Source: Cheiracanthium punctorium
Taxonomy: Eukaryota; Arthropoda; Arachnida; Araneae; Cheiracanthiidae
Assembly: GCA_038373885.1 (NCBI GenBank)
Contig: JAWZYV010019608.1
Span: 310,001-374,000, forward strand
Reading direction: 5' to 3'
DNA: 64,000 bases
The position numbers were made by a program, and so were the translations under genes. Positions 26,642-34,605 of the stretch are shown here, in pieces; positions within the stretch are counted from its first letter, which is position 1; the number at the start of each line of letters is the position of its first letter. Under the pieces are notes generated by a model. That model was not told where the DNA came from. It ran no database searches and worked only from the letters and a program-made list of their open reading frames with translations.

Positions 26642-28225
26642 TTATGCTAACTCAAGTTACAGATCATTTGATGAATCACCTAAAAGTGTGTAAGAATGTA
26701 ATAGAAAATCAAATATTGGGGAGTAACAGATGACTCATTTAAAATTTTGGAAATATTTATTTTTGGAAGAAAAAAAAAAAAGGTTGGGTGACTTTTTTTG
26801 CCAATTGGCCTGAATAAGTACATTTTGTCTCAATTAACGGAATAAAAATGCTGTTTTTAAATTTTTTTATTGTATTTGTTTCATTTGCCCCCAATTAACC
26901 ATTGTCTCAAGTAACCAAAATCTACTGCATATCTTAATTTTATAAGAATGTAAATAAAAATTGCTTATAATAGGGTTGTAAATGTTACAAATCATTTCTA
27001 GTTTTTTATTTTACTGGGTGATCTGATAGTATTCTTTCTTGTTTAGTTTGTTGTTGCTTGCCAATTCTGTTATTGGTAAGCAAAATTGCATGGTTGTTCT
27101 ATTTTTATGAGTGCAAAAAATATTGTTTGAAACATGTAACTTTGCAAACCTTTTATAAAGAAAATTGACTATTTTCCATTATTTTTAAAAGTTGTTGTGT
27201 ATGAACTGTATTAATCCTAATTAATTTGGAGAAAATAAATAAATTAAGTGTAACTTAATTACTATATTTTGCAAAAACGTAAATTCAAACTTTGTACTAG
27301 TTTGAACTCCATGTATCAAAGAAGTAGTGTCCACATGCCCACCTACATTATTTAATAATTAGGTAATTAAGGTAATTAAGAGCATAATGTTCATATATAT
27401 TTTGGAAGATCTAGTTCTTTGTTCGCAAAAATTACCTTGAGTTTAATCTCAAAGGTAATAATGAAAACTTCTATATGTCACTGGAATAAGAGATGTACAA
27501 TTTCAGAGGACACATGGTGAAAGTTAGTTTCATTCTCCCAAATAGATTTTTTAGCACTTCTGATGTGTGAAACCTATCTGCAGTAAAGGTATCTGCTAAT
27601 TGTAGTGCATATGTGAATCATTAACCGAAACCAGTTATTTATCACATGTGATTAATGTGGAGCTGAATTCTTCTATTCTGGTTGGCTAAACTGGTTTTAA
27701 ATCATTGATATCCAAGAATTGGATTCAACAAGTTGGTAACTGTCTTTTATTTTGATTGTTAAGCTGTCAATAGATTTAGAGAATATTGAGCTCCAGGTTG
27801 TAGAACCAAATAGATGTAATTTTATTTATGATTTTATTTATTTTTGTGAATCCCGTTCACTTAATGCTGTGCATAAGGATCCACACAGCTTCTTACTTTC
27901 TCTCTCCTATTGATAAATTATGACTTTACCAAAATTTTCCACCAAAACCATGTTGCTGGTAAATATCTTATACACTTTTCCCCTATGTACAGCTTTTTAA
28001 TTCTTTGTGTTTTAATTTTATGTTAAATAATCAATGATTGACTAACATTTTTTAATTCTCATTTTCTTATACAGCCTCTTAGAAACAGAAATTCCTGCTG
28101 TTGTAAATCGAGTCAAAGATGAATTGATGGGTTGTCATAAACAACTAGGTAAATTGACATTTAATGGTGCTGCGTTACTTGTAAAAAAGCTAAAAGCTCT
28201 AACTGTAAATACGATTTCTGAATAA
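1085..28225 (+). CDS. PUM3: PUM3 (Pumilio homologue 3 / Puf-A), 3' part, 11 exons
   Basis: Joined exons: 1085-1151, 2466-2535, 5254-5358, 5454-5557, 10426-10600, 12569-12703, 14807-14949, 16948-17093, 21475-21642, 24872-24962, 28075-28225. They give 450 residues plus a TAA stop, with AG/GT borders and compatible phases at every junction. The protein follows animal PUM3 from the mid PUF repeats through the C-terminal CPL domain. Landmarks in order are SKSKYAKFLVMK (PUF helix), KHSLIHHVLLQFF, DGSRVAMQCVWYG, GHMVLLALFDCVDD, GKKVLIYLLNPRD, SKKDPERRQ (start of the CPL region) and HIIEYAGSNFMLKQLI. Human PUM3 is about 650 residues, so roughly the first 200 (N-terminal basic region and first repeats) are encoded upstream of the window; I found no further exon in 1-1084. 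Known family role: nucleolar, sequence-nonspecific nucleic-acid binding protein needed for 60S pre-rRNA processing. Introns run up to about 4.9 kb and are full of transposons. No frameshift or internal stop is seen, so the gene looks functional. Confidence 0.95.
1297..1400. repeat. Dispersed repeat, copy 1
   Basis: The text from ATGATTTTCGTACATAAA to CTTTACAAGCTGTAC recurs with scattered mismatches at about 43648-43730 inside an SNX3 intron. Family not recognised; no terminal structure visible. Confidence 0.5.
2466..2535 (+). CDS. PUM3: PUM3 exon b
   Basis: Acceptor TTTACAG, donor GTAAGT. It encodes TKKQKEAVMKSFHG..TKLMKHT, matching the KSFKG.V.KMLRH repeat of PUM3. Ends in phase 0. Confidence 0.93.
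3475..3860. repeat. About 175-bp tandem repeat, two and a bit copies
   Basis: The landmark CAATCGAATG occurs with its downstream base at 3481, 3662 and 3835 (spacing 181 and 173). CTATAAGTCCTATACACACC and AAAATCAATACCGGTCTT recur inside each unit. The array runs into a CA-rich microsatellite. The same 'cctgtagaaaaactataa' motif recurs near 41741 and 41908, so this is a dispersed tandem family. Confidence 0.75.
4975..5075 (+). mobile_element. SINE family A fragment
   Basis: Carries GTTTTCTCCAGATGTAA followed by GTGAATACATGTTATAACC, the conserved body of the SINE best seen at 63.43-63.65 kb. The tRNA-like head is missing, so this is a truncated copy. Confidence 0.6.
5254..5358 (+). CDS. PUM3: PUM3 exon c
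   Basis: Acceptor TTCATTAG, donor GTAAGG. 35 codons starting EAADVVETAF and ending YGASFRHFK, the 'EA..ivE.A.n' and 'fYG..F..fK' blocks of the family. Phase 0 at both ends. Confidence 0.94.
5454..5557 (+). CDS. PUM3: PUM3 exon d
   Basis: Acceptor TTTTAAAG, donor GTAAGA. It encodes a linker-like segment (ESNIHNLTELLEKKPE...) and ends after two bases of a lysine codon, completed by the G at 10426. The following 4.9-kb intron carries two large DNA transposons. Confidence 0.92.
5604..7635. mobile_element. hAT-like DNA transposon, 2.03 kb, with coiled-coil ORF remnant
   Basis: Ends are CAGGGTTGCTAC at 5604 and GTAGCAACCCTG ending at 7635, perfect inverted repeats of 12 bp. Further similarity is seen in gggaaa(a)-cagggaatt subterminal motifs on both sides. 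AGATT lies immediately outside each end (5599-5603 and 7636-7640), a 5-bp duplication or a decayed 8-bp one. It sits in the PUM3 intron between exons d and e. The interior includes a GC-richer block (about 5870-6130), a T run and the coiled-coil ORF. Confidence 0.8.
6240..6480 (+). pseudogene. Coiled-coil ORF fragment inside the hAT-like element
   Basis: After a long T run the frame encodes about 80 charged residues, beginning near ARSLYHDALQRKKDAQQKL and continuing EQIKILQKKIQKIMEEQ, with heptad-like hydrophobic spacing. The open frame upstream is translated low-complexity sequence with no clear start. It runs out in Lys/Asn-rich sequence. It lies entirely within the transposon, so I read it as part of a decayed element-encoded protein rather than a PUM3 exon. 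Family not identified. Confidence 0.5.
7642..8619. mobile_element. Tc1/mariner-like MITE, copy 1 (0.98 kb)
   Basis: TA lies on both sides (7640-7641 and 8620-8621). Left end CAGTGCATTCTGTTTATTTG; the reverse complement of the right end reads CAATAGATTCTGGTCATTTG. It abuts the hAT-like element. A second diverged copy is in another PUM3 intron (25.15-26.93 kb), sharing segments such as AATTGACAGTAAAC, CATTGCCTTCTTGCAT and CACAGGACAAATTCATTG. Confidence 0.72.
8097..8184. mobile_element. 88-bp piggyBac-like MITE (TTAA flanks)
   Basis: TTAA at 8093-8096 and 8185-8188. The ends CCTGTTGCTTGTGG and CCTCTTGCCGGTGA (reverse complement) are inverted repeats. The homologous place in the second copy of the host MITE (near 26518-26525) lacks the insert, supporting a true insertion. 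Confidence 0.65.
8622..10425 (+). other. PUM3 intron, unique AT-rich part
   Basis: Long T runs (9740-9758, 9828-9856) and the 48-bp duplication at 10125-10220. No further element or exon recognised. Confidence 0.5.
10125..10220. repeat. Perfect 48-bp tandem duplication
   Basis: Two consecutive identical 48-bp units beginning TTGCTGTTCTTTGCC (10125 and 10173). The frame stays open across both units, but nothing suggests it is coded. Confidence 0.85.
10426..10600 (+). CDS. PUM3: PUM3 exon e
   Basis: Acceptor TTCTTTAG, donor GTAAAC. 58 codons with SVVKHSLIHHVLLQFF and DGSRVAMQCVWYGDHK. The DG(A/S)RVAM.C.W.G motif is the most characteristic PUF repeat of PUM3. Confidence 0.96.
10601..12568 (+). 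other. PUM3 intron with a GC-richer unidentified block
   Basis: Positions about 10980-11680 are clearly less AT-rich than the surroundings and contain no recognised domain or delimited element. The rest is AT-rich intron. Confidence 0.45.
12569..12703 (+). CDS. PUM3: PUM3 exon f
   Basis: Acceptor TCCACTAG, donor GTAAGT, 45 codons. It encodes DRKKIVKHMKTFV and GHMVLLALFDCVDDT, directly continuing the preceding repeat (DRK.IvK.mKtyv.K in other animals). Confidence 0.96.
13015..14321. mobile_element. PIF/Harbinger-type element, 1.3 kb, non-autonomous
   Basis: Perfect 19-bp inverted repeats GGGCCGTATTCACCAAACT at 13015-13033 and, reversed, at 14303-14321. The 3-bp target duplication TTA (13012-13014, 14322-14324) is the Harbinger hallmark. 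Near the left end an ATG (in AAATGGCGGATACGAGGG) opens a short frame, MADTRVVFYRFGKSQIF, that soon stops. No intact transposase. Confidence 0.85.
14331..14412. repeat. Short tandem repeat of TAGTATAGTAACATAG
   Basis: Three imperfect copies of a 16-bp core separated by CCCTTATA-type spacers, immediately after the Harbinger element's right flank. Confidence 0.7.
14807..14949 (+). CDS. PUM3: PUM3 exon g
   Basis: Acceptor TTGCAG, donor GTAATT. Contains HGKKVLIYLLNPRDSHFF, the conserved GrKVLLYLLsPRD block. Ends with AG of a serine codon completed in the next exon. Confidence 0.95.
15203..16533. mobile_element. hAT-like MITE interrupted by a Tigger element
   Basis: Left end CAGGGCTCGAAGTAAGC...GCGGCAA; the reverse of the right end is CAGAGCTTGAAATAAAA...GCGGCAA. 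Flanking 8-mers CATCAGGT and GAGGAGGT match at 5 of 8, so the duplication is decayed or the assignment is imperfect. Confidence 0.5.
15318..16260 (+). mobile_element. Tigger/pogo-like element with truncated transposase start
   Basis: TA on both sides (15316-15317, 16261-16262). Left end CAGTAAAACTTGTGTTGAAC; reverse of right end CAGTGAAAGTGAAACCTG; both carry 'gaccacc' nearby. An ATG at 16046 opens METSKRSRKFLILKEKNEVI..LNKSG, the typical N-terminal DNA-binding helix start of pogo/CENP-B-like transposases. It stops after 28 codons, so only a remnant remains. Confidence 0.75.
16948..17093 (+). CDS. PUM3: PUM3 exon h (start of CPL region)
   Basis: Acceptor TTCATTAG, donor GTAAGT. Begins SKKDPERRQQELKMAIA, corresponding to the SKKD..vRR.EL segment that opens the C-terminal CPL domain. 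Ends in phase 1. Confidence 0.93.
18923..19740. mobile_element. Possible solo LTR or retroelement fragment
   Basis: A purine-rich run (AAAAAAAGAATAAAAAGG) is followed by TGTTACATGACACGCC, the layout of a polypurine tract beside an LTR start. The next 800 bp are much richer in G+C and CpG than the intron. I could not locate a matching CA end, a second LTR or a coding domain, so this is tentative. Confidence 0.3.
20345..20525 (+). mobile_element. tRNA-derived SINE-like segment
   Basis: Contains a degenerate B-box-like segment (TTTGAAACCAGG), then CGCACCTGCCGACCTAACCG and GAGTTTTCCGTGGTTTCC, a combination seen in arthropod tRNA-derived SINEs, followed by a GC-rich tail. Ends not delimited. Confidence 0.5.
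21371..21411. repeat. (TG)n microsatellite
   Basis: About 20 uninterrupted GT/TG dinucleotides, about 60 bp upstream of the acceptor of PUM3 exon i. Confidence 0.9.
21475..21642 (+). CDS. PUM3: PUM3 exon i
   Basis: Acceptor CTTGCAG just after a (TG)n microsatellite, donor GTAAAT. Contains VHIIEYAGSNFMLKQLILND, the counterpart of the HIaE.paGh.vLKwLI motif of CPL domains. Confidence 0.94.
21697..22511. mobile_element. hAT-type element, 815 bp, TAGGGAATGC ends
   Basis: Terminal repeats TAGGGAATGCAATCC (left) and TAGAGAATGCAATCC (reverse of right) with a perfect 8-bp target duplication TTAAAAAC at 21689-21696 and 22512-22519. The right subterminal part is rich in GCGGGATCC-type palindromic motifs. 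No coding frame. Confidence 0.85.
22680..22955. mobile_element. piggyBac-like MITE (TTAA) with central hairpin
   Basis: TTAA at 22676-22679 and 22956-22959; ends begin CACTAAAACTACCA and, reversed, CACTAAGCATACCA. Inside, 22863-22896 is a perfect palindrome with 16-bp arms (CTACCACAACTGGTCA) around a TT loop. GGTCAAATGACC-like motifs recur on the left. Confidence 0.65.
23160..23741. mobile_element. Tc1/mariner-like MITE, 582 bp
   Basis: TA flanks (23158-23159, 23742-23743). Ends CTCTGAAGCACCATTTAT and, reversed, CACTGAAACACCGTTTAT. A second copy of the left end with its flank lies at about 23898-24030. Confidence 0.65.
23898..24180. repeat. Duplicated left half of the 23.2-kb element plus flank
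   Basis: CTTACTTAAGTTTATATGG... and the following 'gaaactac(a/t).tgaagcacc' text repeat the segment beginning near 23103, flank included, about 800 bp downstream. Within it ATAAACTCATGTACATGCCA occurs at 24041 and 24137 (96-bp period). Confidence 0.6.
24872..24962 (+). CDS. PUM3: PUM3 exon j
   Basis: Acceptor CTTTTTTTTAG, donor GTAAGT. It encodes TFSYVLVHTVPDGIMKTW and CNRGAFLLV, matching the 'W...NRGAi.l..LL' block of PUM3. Ends in phase 2. Confidence 0.93.
25373..25537. mobile_element. Tigger-like MITE, 165 bp
   Basis: TA at 25371-25372 and 25538-25539. Ends CGGTAAAACCTCAGTACAAC and, reversed, CAGTAAAACCTCACTATAAT. Confidence 0.8.
26150..26290 (-). mobile_element. SINE family A copy (degenerate)
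   Basis: Shares, in reverse orientation, GTTAGATCAACAGCCTTGCA and the TTCACACTTTGCTTGTCTACC block with the clearer copies at 46.5 and 59.7 kb. Confidence 0.55.
26927..28074 (+). other. Last PUM3 intron, unique part
   Basis: AT-rich intron sequence; no delimited element or exon seen before the acceptor at 28074. Confidence 0.5.
28075..28225 (+). CDS. PUM3: PUM3 terminal exon
   Basis: Acceptor TTATACAG; 49 codons then TAA at 28223-28225. It encodes LLETEIPAVVNRVK and ends KALTVNTISE, corresponding to the 'GieiLleKL' tail of the family. Confidence 0.94.
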
Positions 28226-28269
28226 AAATTTGTTTTAGCTACATTTTTTGTTTTTATGTGTCTAATAAA
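28221..28269 (+). terminator. PUM3 polyadenylation signals
   Basis: AATAAA overlaps the stop codon at 28221-28226 and occurs again at 28264-28269. Either could serve, implying a very short 3' UTR. Inferred from the hexamer only. Confidence 0.45.
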
Positions 28270-28539
28270 ATATTGGATACAAGTGTGGAATATAACTGAA
28301 CTCTTACAGGAATTATTATAATTTCACCAAGTTTGTGCTCTCAGAAAGTTTCTAATAGGTGAGAAAGCATTATAAGCATTTATAAATGTCCTCCAAATAA
28401 AGCTATGTTCATTTGGAGGAGTTTTTAAATGGTAATTAGAATATTTGCAATTATCTAACACTGATTAAGCATTATTTTAGTGTATTATTGCAGAATACTC
28501 CATTTAGTTTTCGGGTTCATAGCTTAAAAGTCAAGTGTA

Positions 28540-29757
28540 CACTATCTGACCAAAAGTATCCGGACACCCAGTGGTATGTACTTTGAGTGTCCTGAGGCAG
28601 ATATTAATATGATGTTAGTCCCCCTTTTGCATCGATGACAGCCTGCACACCTCTGGGAAGACTTTGCACCAGTTTTTGATAGGTGGCCATAAGAATTGAC
28701 TTCCAGGCATCCATCACGGCTGATGTGAGTGCTTGCAGTGAGGATGGTCGATTTGGCTGGCTACGTAATATGCGCTCTAATTCGTCCCAGAGGTGTTCTG
28801 TGGGATTAAGATCGGGGATCTGGGAAGGCCAGTCCAGTTTTTAAACGTCCATTACGTCAAACCACGTCTGTGCAAGTCTCGATGTGTGAATGTAGCAGTT
28901 ATCCTGCTGGAAGAGAAATGGGCCTTCCCCGTAATATTGCCACAGAGTTGGGAGTGCAGCATTGTCCAGAATGTGTACCTACATCGCAGAGTTTACGTTT
29001 CCAACCACAGGAACTAACGGACCCAGACTCAACTACAAGAAACGCCCACCACCATTATACCGCCACCACGAAACTTAACAGTCGACACAAAAAATGTTTT
29101 CCGGGCATCCATCAAACTCAGACGCGTCCCTCCGACAGCCAGACTGTGAAGCGAGATTCATCACTCTAAAAAACAGTTTTCTACACGTCCACAGTCCAAA
29201 GACGGTGATCTCTGCACTATTGCAATCAATGCTTCACATTCTGTGGAGTGATGTTCGGCTTTTCAGCGGCTGCACGACCATGGAATCCCAAGTTGTTTAA
29301 CTCTCGACAAAGAGTCCTGCTGCTAACACTGACGCCTGATGAACTTTGCAACTCCTGAGAAATTTGCATCAACGGGGATTTGCGATTGTTTTCCACTACC
29401 CTTTTCAGAGTTCTGCAGCTCCGTTCACTAAGATTTTTATGCTCTACTACTCCGTTTTTCTGCAGTTTCACTGTCTCGACGTTTCCACTTCACAATTACA
29501 TCACTCACAGTGGATTTAGGCTTCTGTAGAATGTCCGCAATCTCACGAACTGATTTCCCACAAAAGTGGCATTCCACTATACTGCCACGATCGAACTCAC
29601 TAAGCTCCTTTGACTTACTCATTGCTTCACAAATGCATACATACAACTGGACAAACCACTACCAACAGTTTAATAGCTTTCGATTACGCATCAAATTTGC
29701 ATCAGCCGCCAAAACCACTTTTTTAGGGGGTGTCCGGATACTTTTGGCCAGATAGTG
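28540..29757 (-). mobile_element. Tc1-like transposon, 1.2 kb, defective
   Basis: TA target duplication (28538-28539, 29758-29759) and 30-bp inverted repeats with one mismatch, beginning CACTATCTG(A/G)CCAAAAG at 28540-28569 and 29728-29757. Most of the interior is a broken transposase gene on the minus strand. It lies about 300 bp downstream of the PUM3 stop. Confidence 0.93.
28600..29622 (-). pseudogene. Tc1-family transposase pseudogene
   Basis: The start ATG is at 29622 on the minus strand: MSKSKELSEFDRGSIVECH, continuing into the helix-turn-helix segment (SVREIADILQKPKSTVSD). A frameshift near 29440-29470 moves the frame to SPLMQISQELQSSSGVSVSS.RTLCRELNNLGF, the second paired-like DNA-binding half. 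The C-terminal DDE portion is recognisable only in pieces across frames, including the 'NP.EHLWDEL' block read in reverse near 28770-28800. Several frame breaks make it inactive. Confidence 0.85.
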
Positions 29758-30807
29758 TATATGGAAAGTTCTATCAAACAGTCCAGTTGGATGGACAAAA
29801 CACAAATTTAATTTTTTCTAAAAATTAGGCAAACAATCTTCAGTACACAGTTTATAGAAATTAATAATCAATAACATATTTTATAACAGTCAGCTGAACA
29901 CAGAAGCTTCCTCAATTGCTGTTATTTTGCATACAATATCCTTCCATGGGTTAAAATTCAGTGGAAATTCTCAAGGAAAACCTCTCAGCTGCTCCTCTGC
30001 ATACCACAATTAAAAATTCCCAAACAGCCTTCAAAAATAGGCTTTTTAAAACAAGCAAAGAATCACTTGTAAAAGTGTATACAATACAGAGTCTCATAGC
30101 TCTCCAGTGAATGAGCATTCACTCAAAACTCAACTTTGGAATGACCTGCTCTTGTTGTCAAAACTTCAATACTTTCACACTTATGCTCACTAGGGTTATG
30201 ACTAAAAAAATTTTTCAAAATTTTGTATCACCTGAGGTTGCAAATAATAAAGTTTTGGAATCAGATTACTAAGCAACTATTATTGAAGATGGCTCTAAAA
30301 AAAAAACGCCTGCACCAAACCATATTAGTTTCAGGATGTATCACAAGAACCATATAGTGCTCATGATAAAGTATGAAGTGCGACTGATGTTTGACAGGAC
30401 AGATGTATTTTCTGTACTTTCAGATTTTGTAGATCAAGATTAGTATTATAATGGCATACTATAAGTCAAGTGAAGCAATCATCCAACAAAAACACGAGCT
30501 ATATCTAAATTTGAAATACTAAGCCCTTTCATACTTGCTATTTCTGGAAACAGCAAAATATAAGAAAGAATGGGTGAATCTGATAACTGTTGAGCTTAAC
30601 CATTTTCTAGAAAAAAATTAACTTCCCAGTTCTAGCAAAACAAACAGTTATGTCAGCAGTAGTTAAACTGATTACAGAAAATGAAAAAGAAAGAAAGAAA
30701 GAGGGAAGAAATGGCATTCATTTCTATATGATATAGAAAAATATTTGGTATAACAAAAACACACGTACATTGGTTATGCTAAAAAGGTAAAAGAATTATA
30801 CGAGGTA

Positions 30808-31260
30808 CAGTATAGAACCTCTTATCCAGAATGGTTGGGACCGGATGTATTCTGGATAACTGGTTAGGGATTAAAAATAACATCTACTGATTTGATTGGT
30901 AGCATATATGTTACTCTGTATTTTTGATTAGAATTAAACATTAATTGTTAATATACGAGAAAAATAATATAAAAAAACTCTTAATATGATCAAGATAAGT
31001 AATAATCATATTTAGAGAGGAAGTAGTAAATGTATGATAACTTCTTGAAAACTTAGTCACACACTAAAAAAATAAATAAAGTACCTTACTAGATTGCTTA
31101 CATTATCAATTCTAGCTGTAGTACTCAAAATAAAAATAAAAAAACAAGAAATATTAAAAAAACCTCATTTTTTGCTTTTCTTTCCGGAAAAAAATAGGAA
31201 TTTAATCGATTGAAAAATGATTCTGGATAAATGGTTTTCCGGATAAGAGGTTTCCTACTT
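30808..31260. mobile_element. Tigger-like MITE, 453 bp
   Basis: TA flanks (30806-30807, 31261-31262). Left CAGTATAGAACCTCTTATCC; reversed right AAGTAGGAAACCTCTTATCC; both followed by TCTGGATAA-type motifs. No ORF. Confidence 0.75.
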
Positions 31261-31329
31261 TACAATTAAATACAAGATAAACTTAGATAAGTAAAAAGCA
31301 CAATTTCTCAACAATGCCCATTCATCTTT

Positions 31330-32530
31330 CTATGGCAGTATGAAAAATAGTTTCCCAATCGGAAGCAACCGTTCTACCACTGATGAAGATGACATCATCA
31401 GAAGATAGTAAAAAAATCGTTTCCGAAACAACATCCGAATCGGATTAAAGTGAAAATGATAAAAGGAAACAAGTCGCCCGATTTTCAACATTACAAGGAG
31501 CCAGTTGATGACCAAACAATGTGCTTGAACAGTGCCTTTGCTGTAGTTTATGCCAGTGTACCCGAAGATGGAAGGAGTATTCCAATACCGTCACAGTCAG
31601 GTGTTTGTGATAAGAAGATGAAAATCGCAAATTAAAATGTGTTCTGCAAAAAAAGAAACATTTCTGCCTTAAATTCCACAGTAAACAAATTACAAGTATC
31701 AAATAGTAATCTTGAATAATTCACTTAAAGAAATAAAATTAGGTGGAGTAAAATGTGAAAACTGATTATCAGAGAACATTTTCACCGCACTGCAAAATTT
31801 GCTGAATGGAAGAACTTCAAAATGATTGGTGTGGCGCAACAACAGTAAAAACTAGACAAGTCACTAGAATTGTTAAAAATTGCAATGGTTACAGGGGGAT
31901 TTGATCAGTCACATTACACTGGCTGCCAGGATCATATTTTGATAGAATCGTAAAACATATATTAAAGCCCTTTATTCCACCGAGCAAACTTTAAACGAAT
32001 TTGTGGACAAAGTTATAAAACAATACAATGTCCTGCAGCAGTCCTAGAAGGCGGAAGGTGAAATGATAACTGCTCCAAATCCAGATTGGCGAGATGATTT
32101 TCTATATCTGTATGAATTATGTAAAGAATTTCATTTCCTCAAAGAAACTGGTGAGAGCCCTGTAACTAAATGGTGAGGTTTGCTGTCTTTCACACTGGCA
32201 GATGGAATTTGCATACTATATATCCTCTTAGTTCGTACTTCTTCATTCTTAAATATAGAATATCACTGGAAATAGTGTGAGCTTTCATCTCCACAACACA
32301 GCTGGAATCTCTGTTTTCCTGCCATATTTAACACAGAAATTCACTAGAAACTGATGGATGGTATTTCCAAATTAAGTTGCGCTGCAGCCAAGAAATGCTT
32401 TGTAAGTCACCAGATTGCTGATAGATCCATTGTAGGTGTAACACATGCAAATATTTGGCCAAAATGTGATGAGAAAGAGGCAGAAGAACTGTACCAAACA
32501 AATGCAAAACATATAAATATTTTAATCTGA
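31330..32530 (+). pseudogene. Decayed ORF of the 30.2-kb hAT-like element
   Basis: Coding-like stretches survive in shifting frames. One is an open run of 61 codons at 31450-31635 (HYKEPVDDQTMCLNSAFAVV). Further on, GGFDQSHYTGCQDHIL near 31900-31940 looks like conserved protein text. Many stops and shifts follow. Its position within inverted repeats suggests it was the element's transposase. I do not recognise catalytic residues with certainty. Confidence 0.45.
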
Positions 32531-32731
32531 TATTTATTTCAACAAATAAGTTTTGACTGCGCTAAAATTTACTTGAGTTACAACTTTCGCTGTCATTGGT
32601 GCAGAACATTTTTTATGAATTGAACAAAATAATTGTCATTTTCTGAATCTGTATTAAAAAGTTCATCAATATCCCCTACAGGCAATTTTTTTTTTAATAA
32701 TTTTTTTTTTGGTCATAACCCTAATGCTCGT

Positions 32732-33549
32732 AGGATAAAGTCTAGAGCAATTATCAACCAGGGGTGGGGCAATGTAGCAATAGCCCTCTTCTTTTAAATG
32801 GAATTTAACTCTCGATATGAACCCAAGTTTAGCCTTTTTCTCATTGCTGAAGATTCCCCTTCTGTAACCAGTATCAATTTTAGCATGGGTCTTTGTCTAT
32901 TCCAGTAGGATTTTTCCTTGCACTAACTGGAAATTGAGGATATTCGTATCTCATCAATTTCCTTTTGATATTTCATCGAAGACATCCGATTTTGGTGATT
33001 GGCTGAATGATAGCCTCCGATAGCTTTCCTTGAATTCTGATCATCGGCCTCTTTTTAACTGATGGGTTATTGCTACTATTCTATATGGATGTTTTTAAGA
33101 TGTCATATGGGTGCCATACAGTTCCAAAATGATATAAAATGGATAAGGATTGCACTAATTCTTTTTTGAGGGTAGTGGTGATTATATCAGCTTGTCGGTA
33201 TTTATGACTTCTGCACAAGTTTGTGATATCTGTGTAGTAGCAAATTGAGTGTTTGCTGCCCTTTGTAAAACAAACCATATCGACTTAAAATAAGCAGGCA
33301 GTGATTTTTGGCACTCGTCTCCTAACGATTGGCGAGAATTCTCCCGTTAGCTGTGCAAAAGGTGGGCAGTTTTCATTAAAAAGACTTTCCTGTAAGCATT
33401 TATTTCTACATCTTTTGAGCAATGCTTAATTTCCATGGGAACTTACACATATAACACTTATGTAAAGAAAAGTAACTATGTGAATTGATTTTACTAAGAT
33501 TTCTTTTAAAGCAGTCAAAAACATAACATCCTATATTAAAAATAGTATG
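32732..33549. other. Intergenic, nothing recognised
   Basis: AT-rich sequence between the hAT-like element and the non-LTR fragment. No delimited element or gene seen. Confidence 0.4.
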
Positions 33550-34605
33550 AGACTGATTTGAGAAATTTTATGAATATAATATTGATCTGTTTGCTCTTTT
33601 TGTGGACTTCAAATAAGCATTTGATAAGGTGGATAGATAAAAAATAATTGAAATTTTCTGTGAGCTAAAGATACCAATCAAATTAGTTAAACTAATCCAA
33701 ATTACTTTAAAGGAATCTACTGTTCCAATTCGGAATGATTTCACAGAAACTTTTGTTATCAATGCAGGTGTTCAAGAGAGAGATGCATATCACCTCTACT
33801 TTTCAATTTAGATCTCAAATCTATTATTAGAAAACTCAATCTTTGATGTTCAATTATTAATAAAACAACTCAAATTTGTGCATTTTCTGATGACATTGTA
33901 ATACTCAGCAGAGACAGAAAGGCTTTAATTGCAGTAACAAATACATGGAAAAAACTAAATTTAACAGCAACTGCAGTGACTAACAGTCGATAACTTTAAA
34001 TCTGAAACTGTTAACAACTTTACTTATGTAGGATCAATCATAGACACTTCAAATACAATTTCTGAGGAGATCGATTGTAGAATTTTGAAGGGGAACAGAT
34101 GCTGTTTTCTATATCAGCATTTATTAAAGAATAAATTGATCCTGAGAACAATTAAACTAAAAATTTACTTAACTATTATCCGTCCCATGGTGGCTTATGC
34201 CTCAGAGACTCTTACACAAAAGATATAAATAATTTACTAGTTTTAGAGCGAAAAATACTCTGAAAAATTTATGGCCCAATACATTTAAGTGTTAACTGCT
34301 GGAGTATAAGAACTAATGACGAACTAGAGGCTCTCATCAAGCATCAAAATATAGTAAAATTCATTAAGGCACAGAGACTTTCATGGCTTGGACACATTGA
34401 AACATCTCTTGACAACCGAGTGGCAAAAATCGTGGATTAAGAGTCCCATGTGCAATAGGCCAAGAGGTAGACCAAGAAAAGGTGGTTGGATGATGTCTTA
34501 GACAACCTAAAAAACTTTAAGATCTCCAACTGGAAGCTTAAGGTCAAGGACAGAGTTACCTGGAGAGACATTGTGCGGCAGACTAAGGCCCACCCTGGGA
34601 TGTAA
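33550..34605 (+). pseudogene. Non-LTR retrotransposon reverse transcriptase, 3' fragment
   Basis: Conceptual translation across frames gives, in order, YNIDLFALFVDFK*AFDKVDR (RT motif, with a stop), FTETFVINAGVQ, and FSDDIVILSRDRKAL, corresponding to the catalytic YADD-like box. The typical tail follows: IKAQRLSWLGHIE, then WLDDVLDNLK and WRDIVRQTKAHPGM before TAA at 34603-34605. The 5' part (endonuclease and start of RT) is missing, as in 5'-truncated LINE copies. Several stops and shifts make it inactive. No poly(A) tail is seen. Confidence 0.88.

Larger units (their letters stand above)
25149..26926. mobile_element. Tc1/mariner-like MITE, copy 2, with nested inserts
   Basis: Diverged copy of the 7.64-8.62 kb element in the same orientation. 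It is interrupted by a 165-bp Tigger-like MITE (25373-25537) and a SINE (about 26150-26290). The inserts explain most of its greater length. Ends are approximate. Confidence 0.6.
30191..32723 (+). mobile_element. hAT-like transposon, 2.5 kb, with decayed transposase-like ORF
   Basis: Ends TAGGGTTATGACTAAAAAAA at 30191 and, reversed from 32723, TAGGGTTATGACCAAAAAAA. Flanking 8-mers ATGCTCAC (30183-30190) and ATGCTCGT (32724-32731) match at 6 of 8. A Tigger-like MITE is nested inside (30808-31260). The remaining interior carries a broken plus-strand coding region. Confidence 0.75.

Noticed and set aside
28793..29300. Plus-strand frames of 68-99 codons
   Set aside because: They are antisense shadows of the Tc1 transposase remnant on the minus strand.
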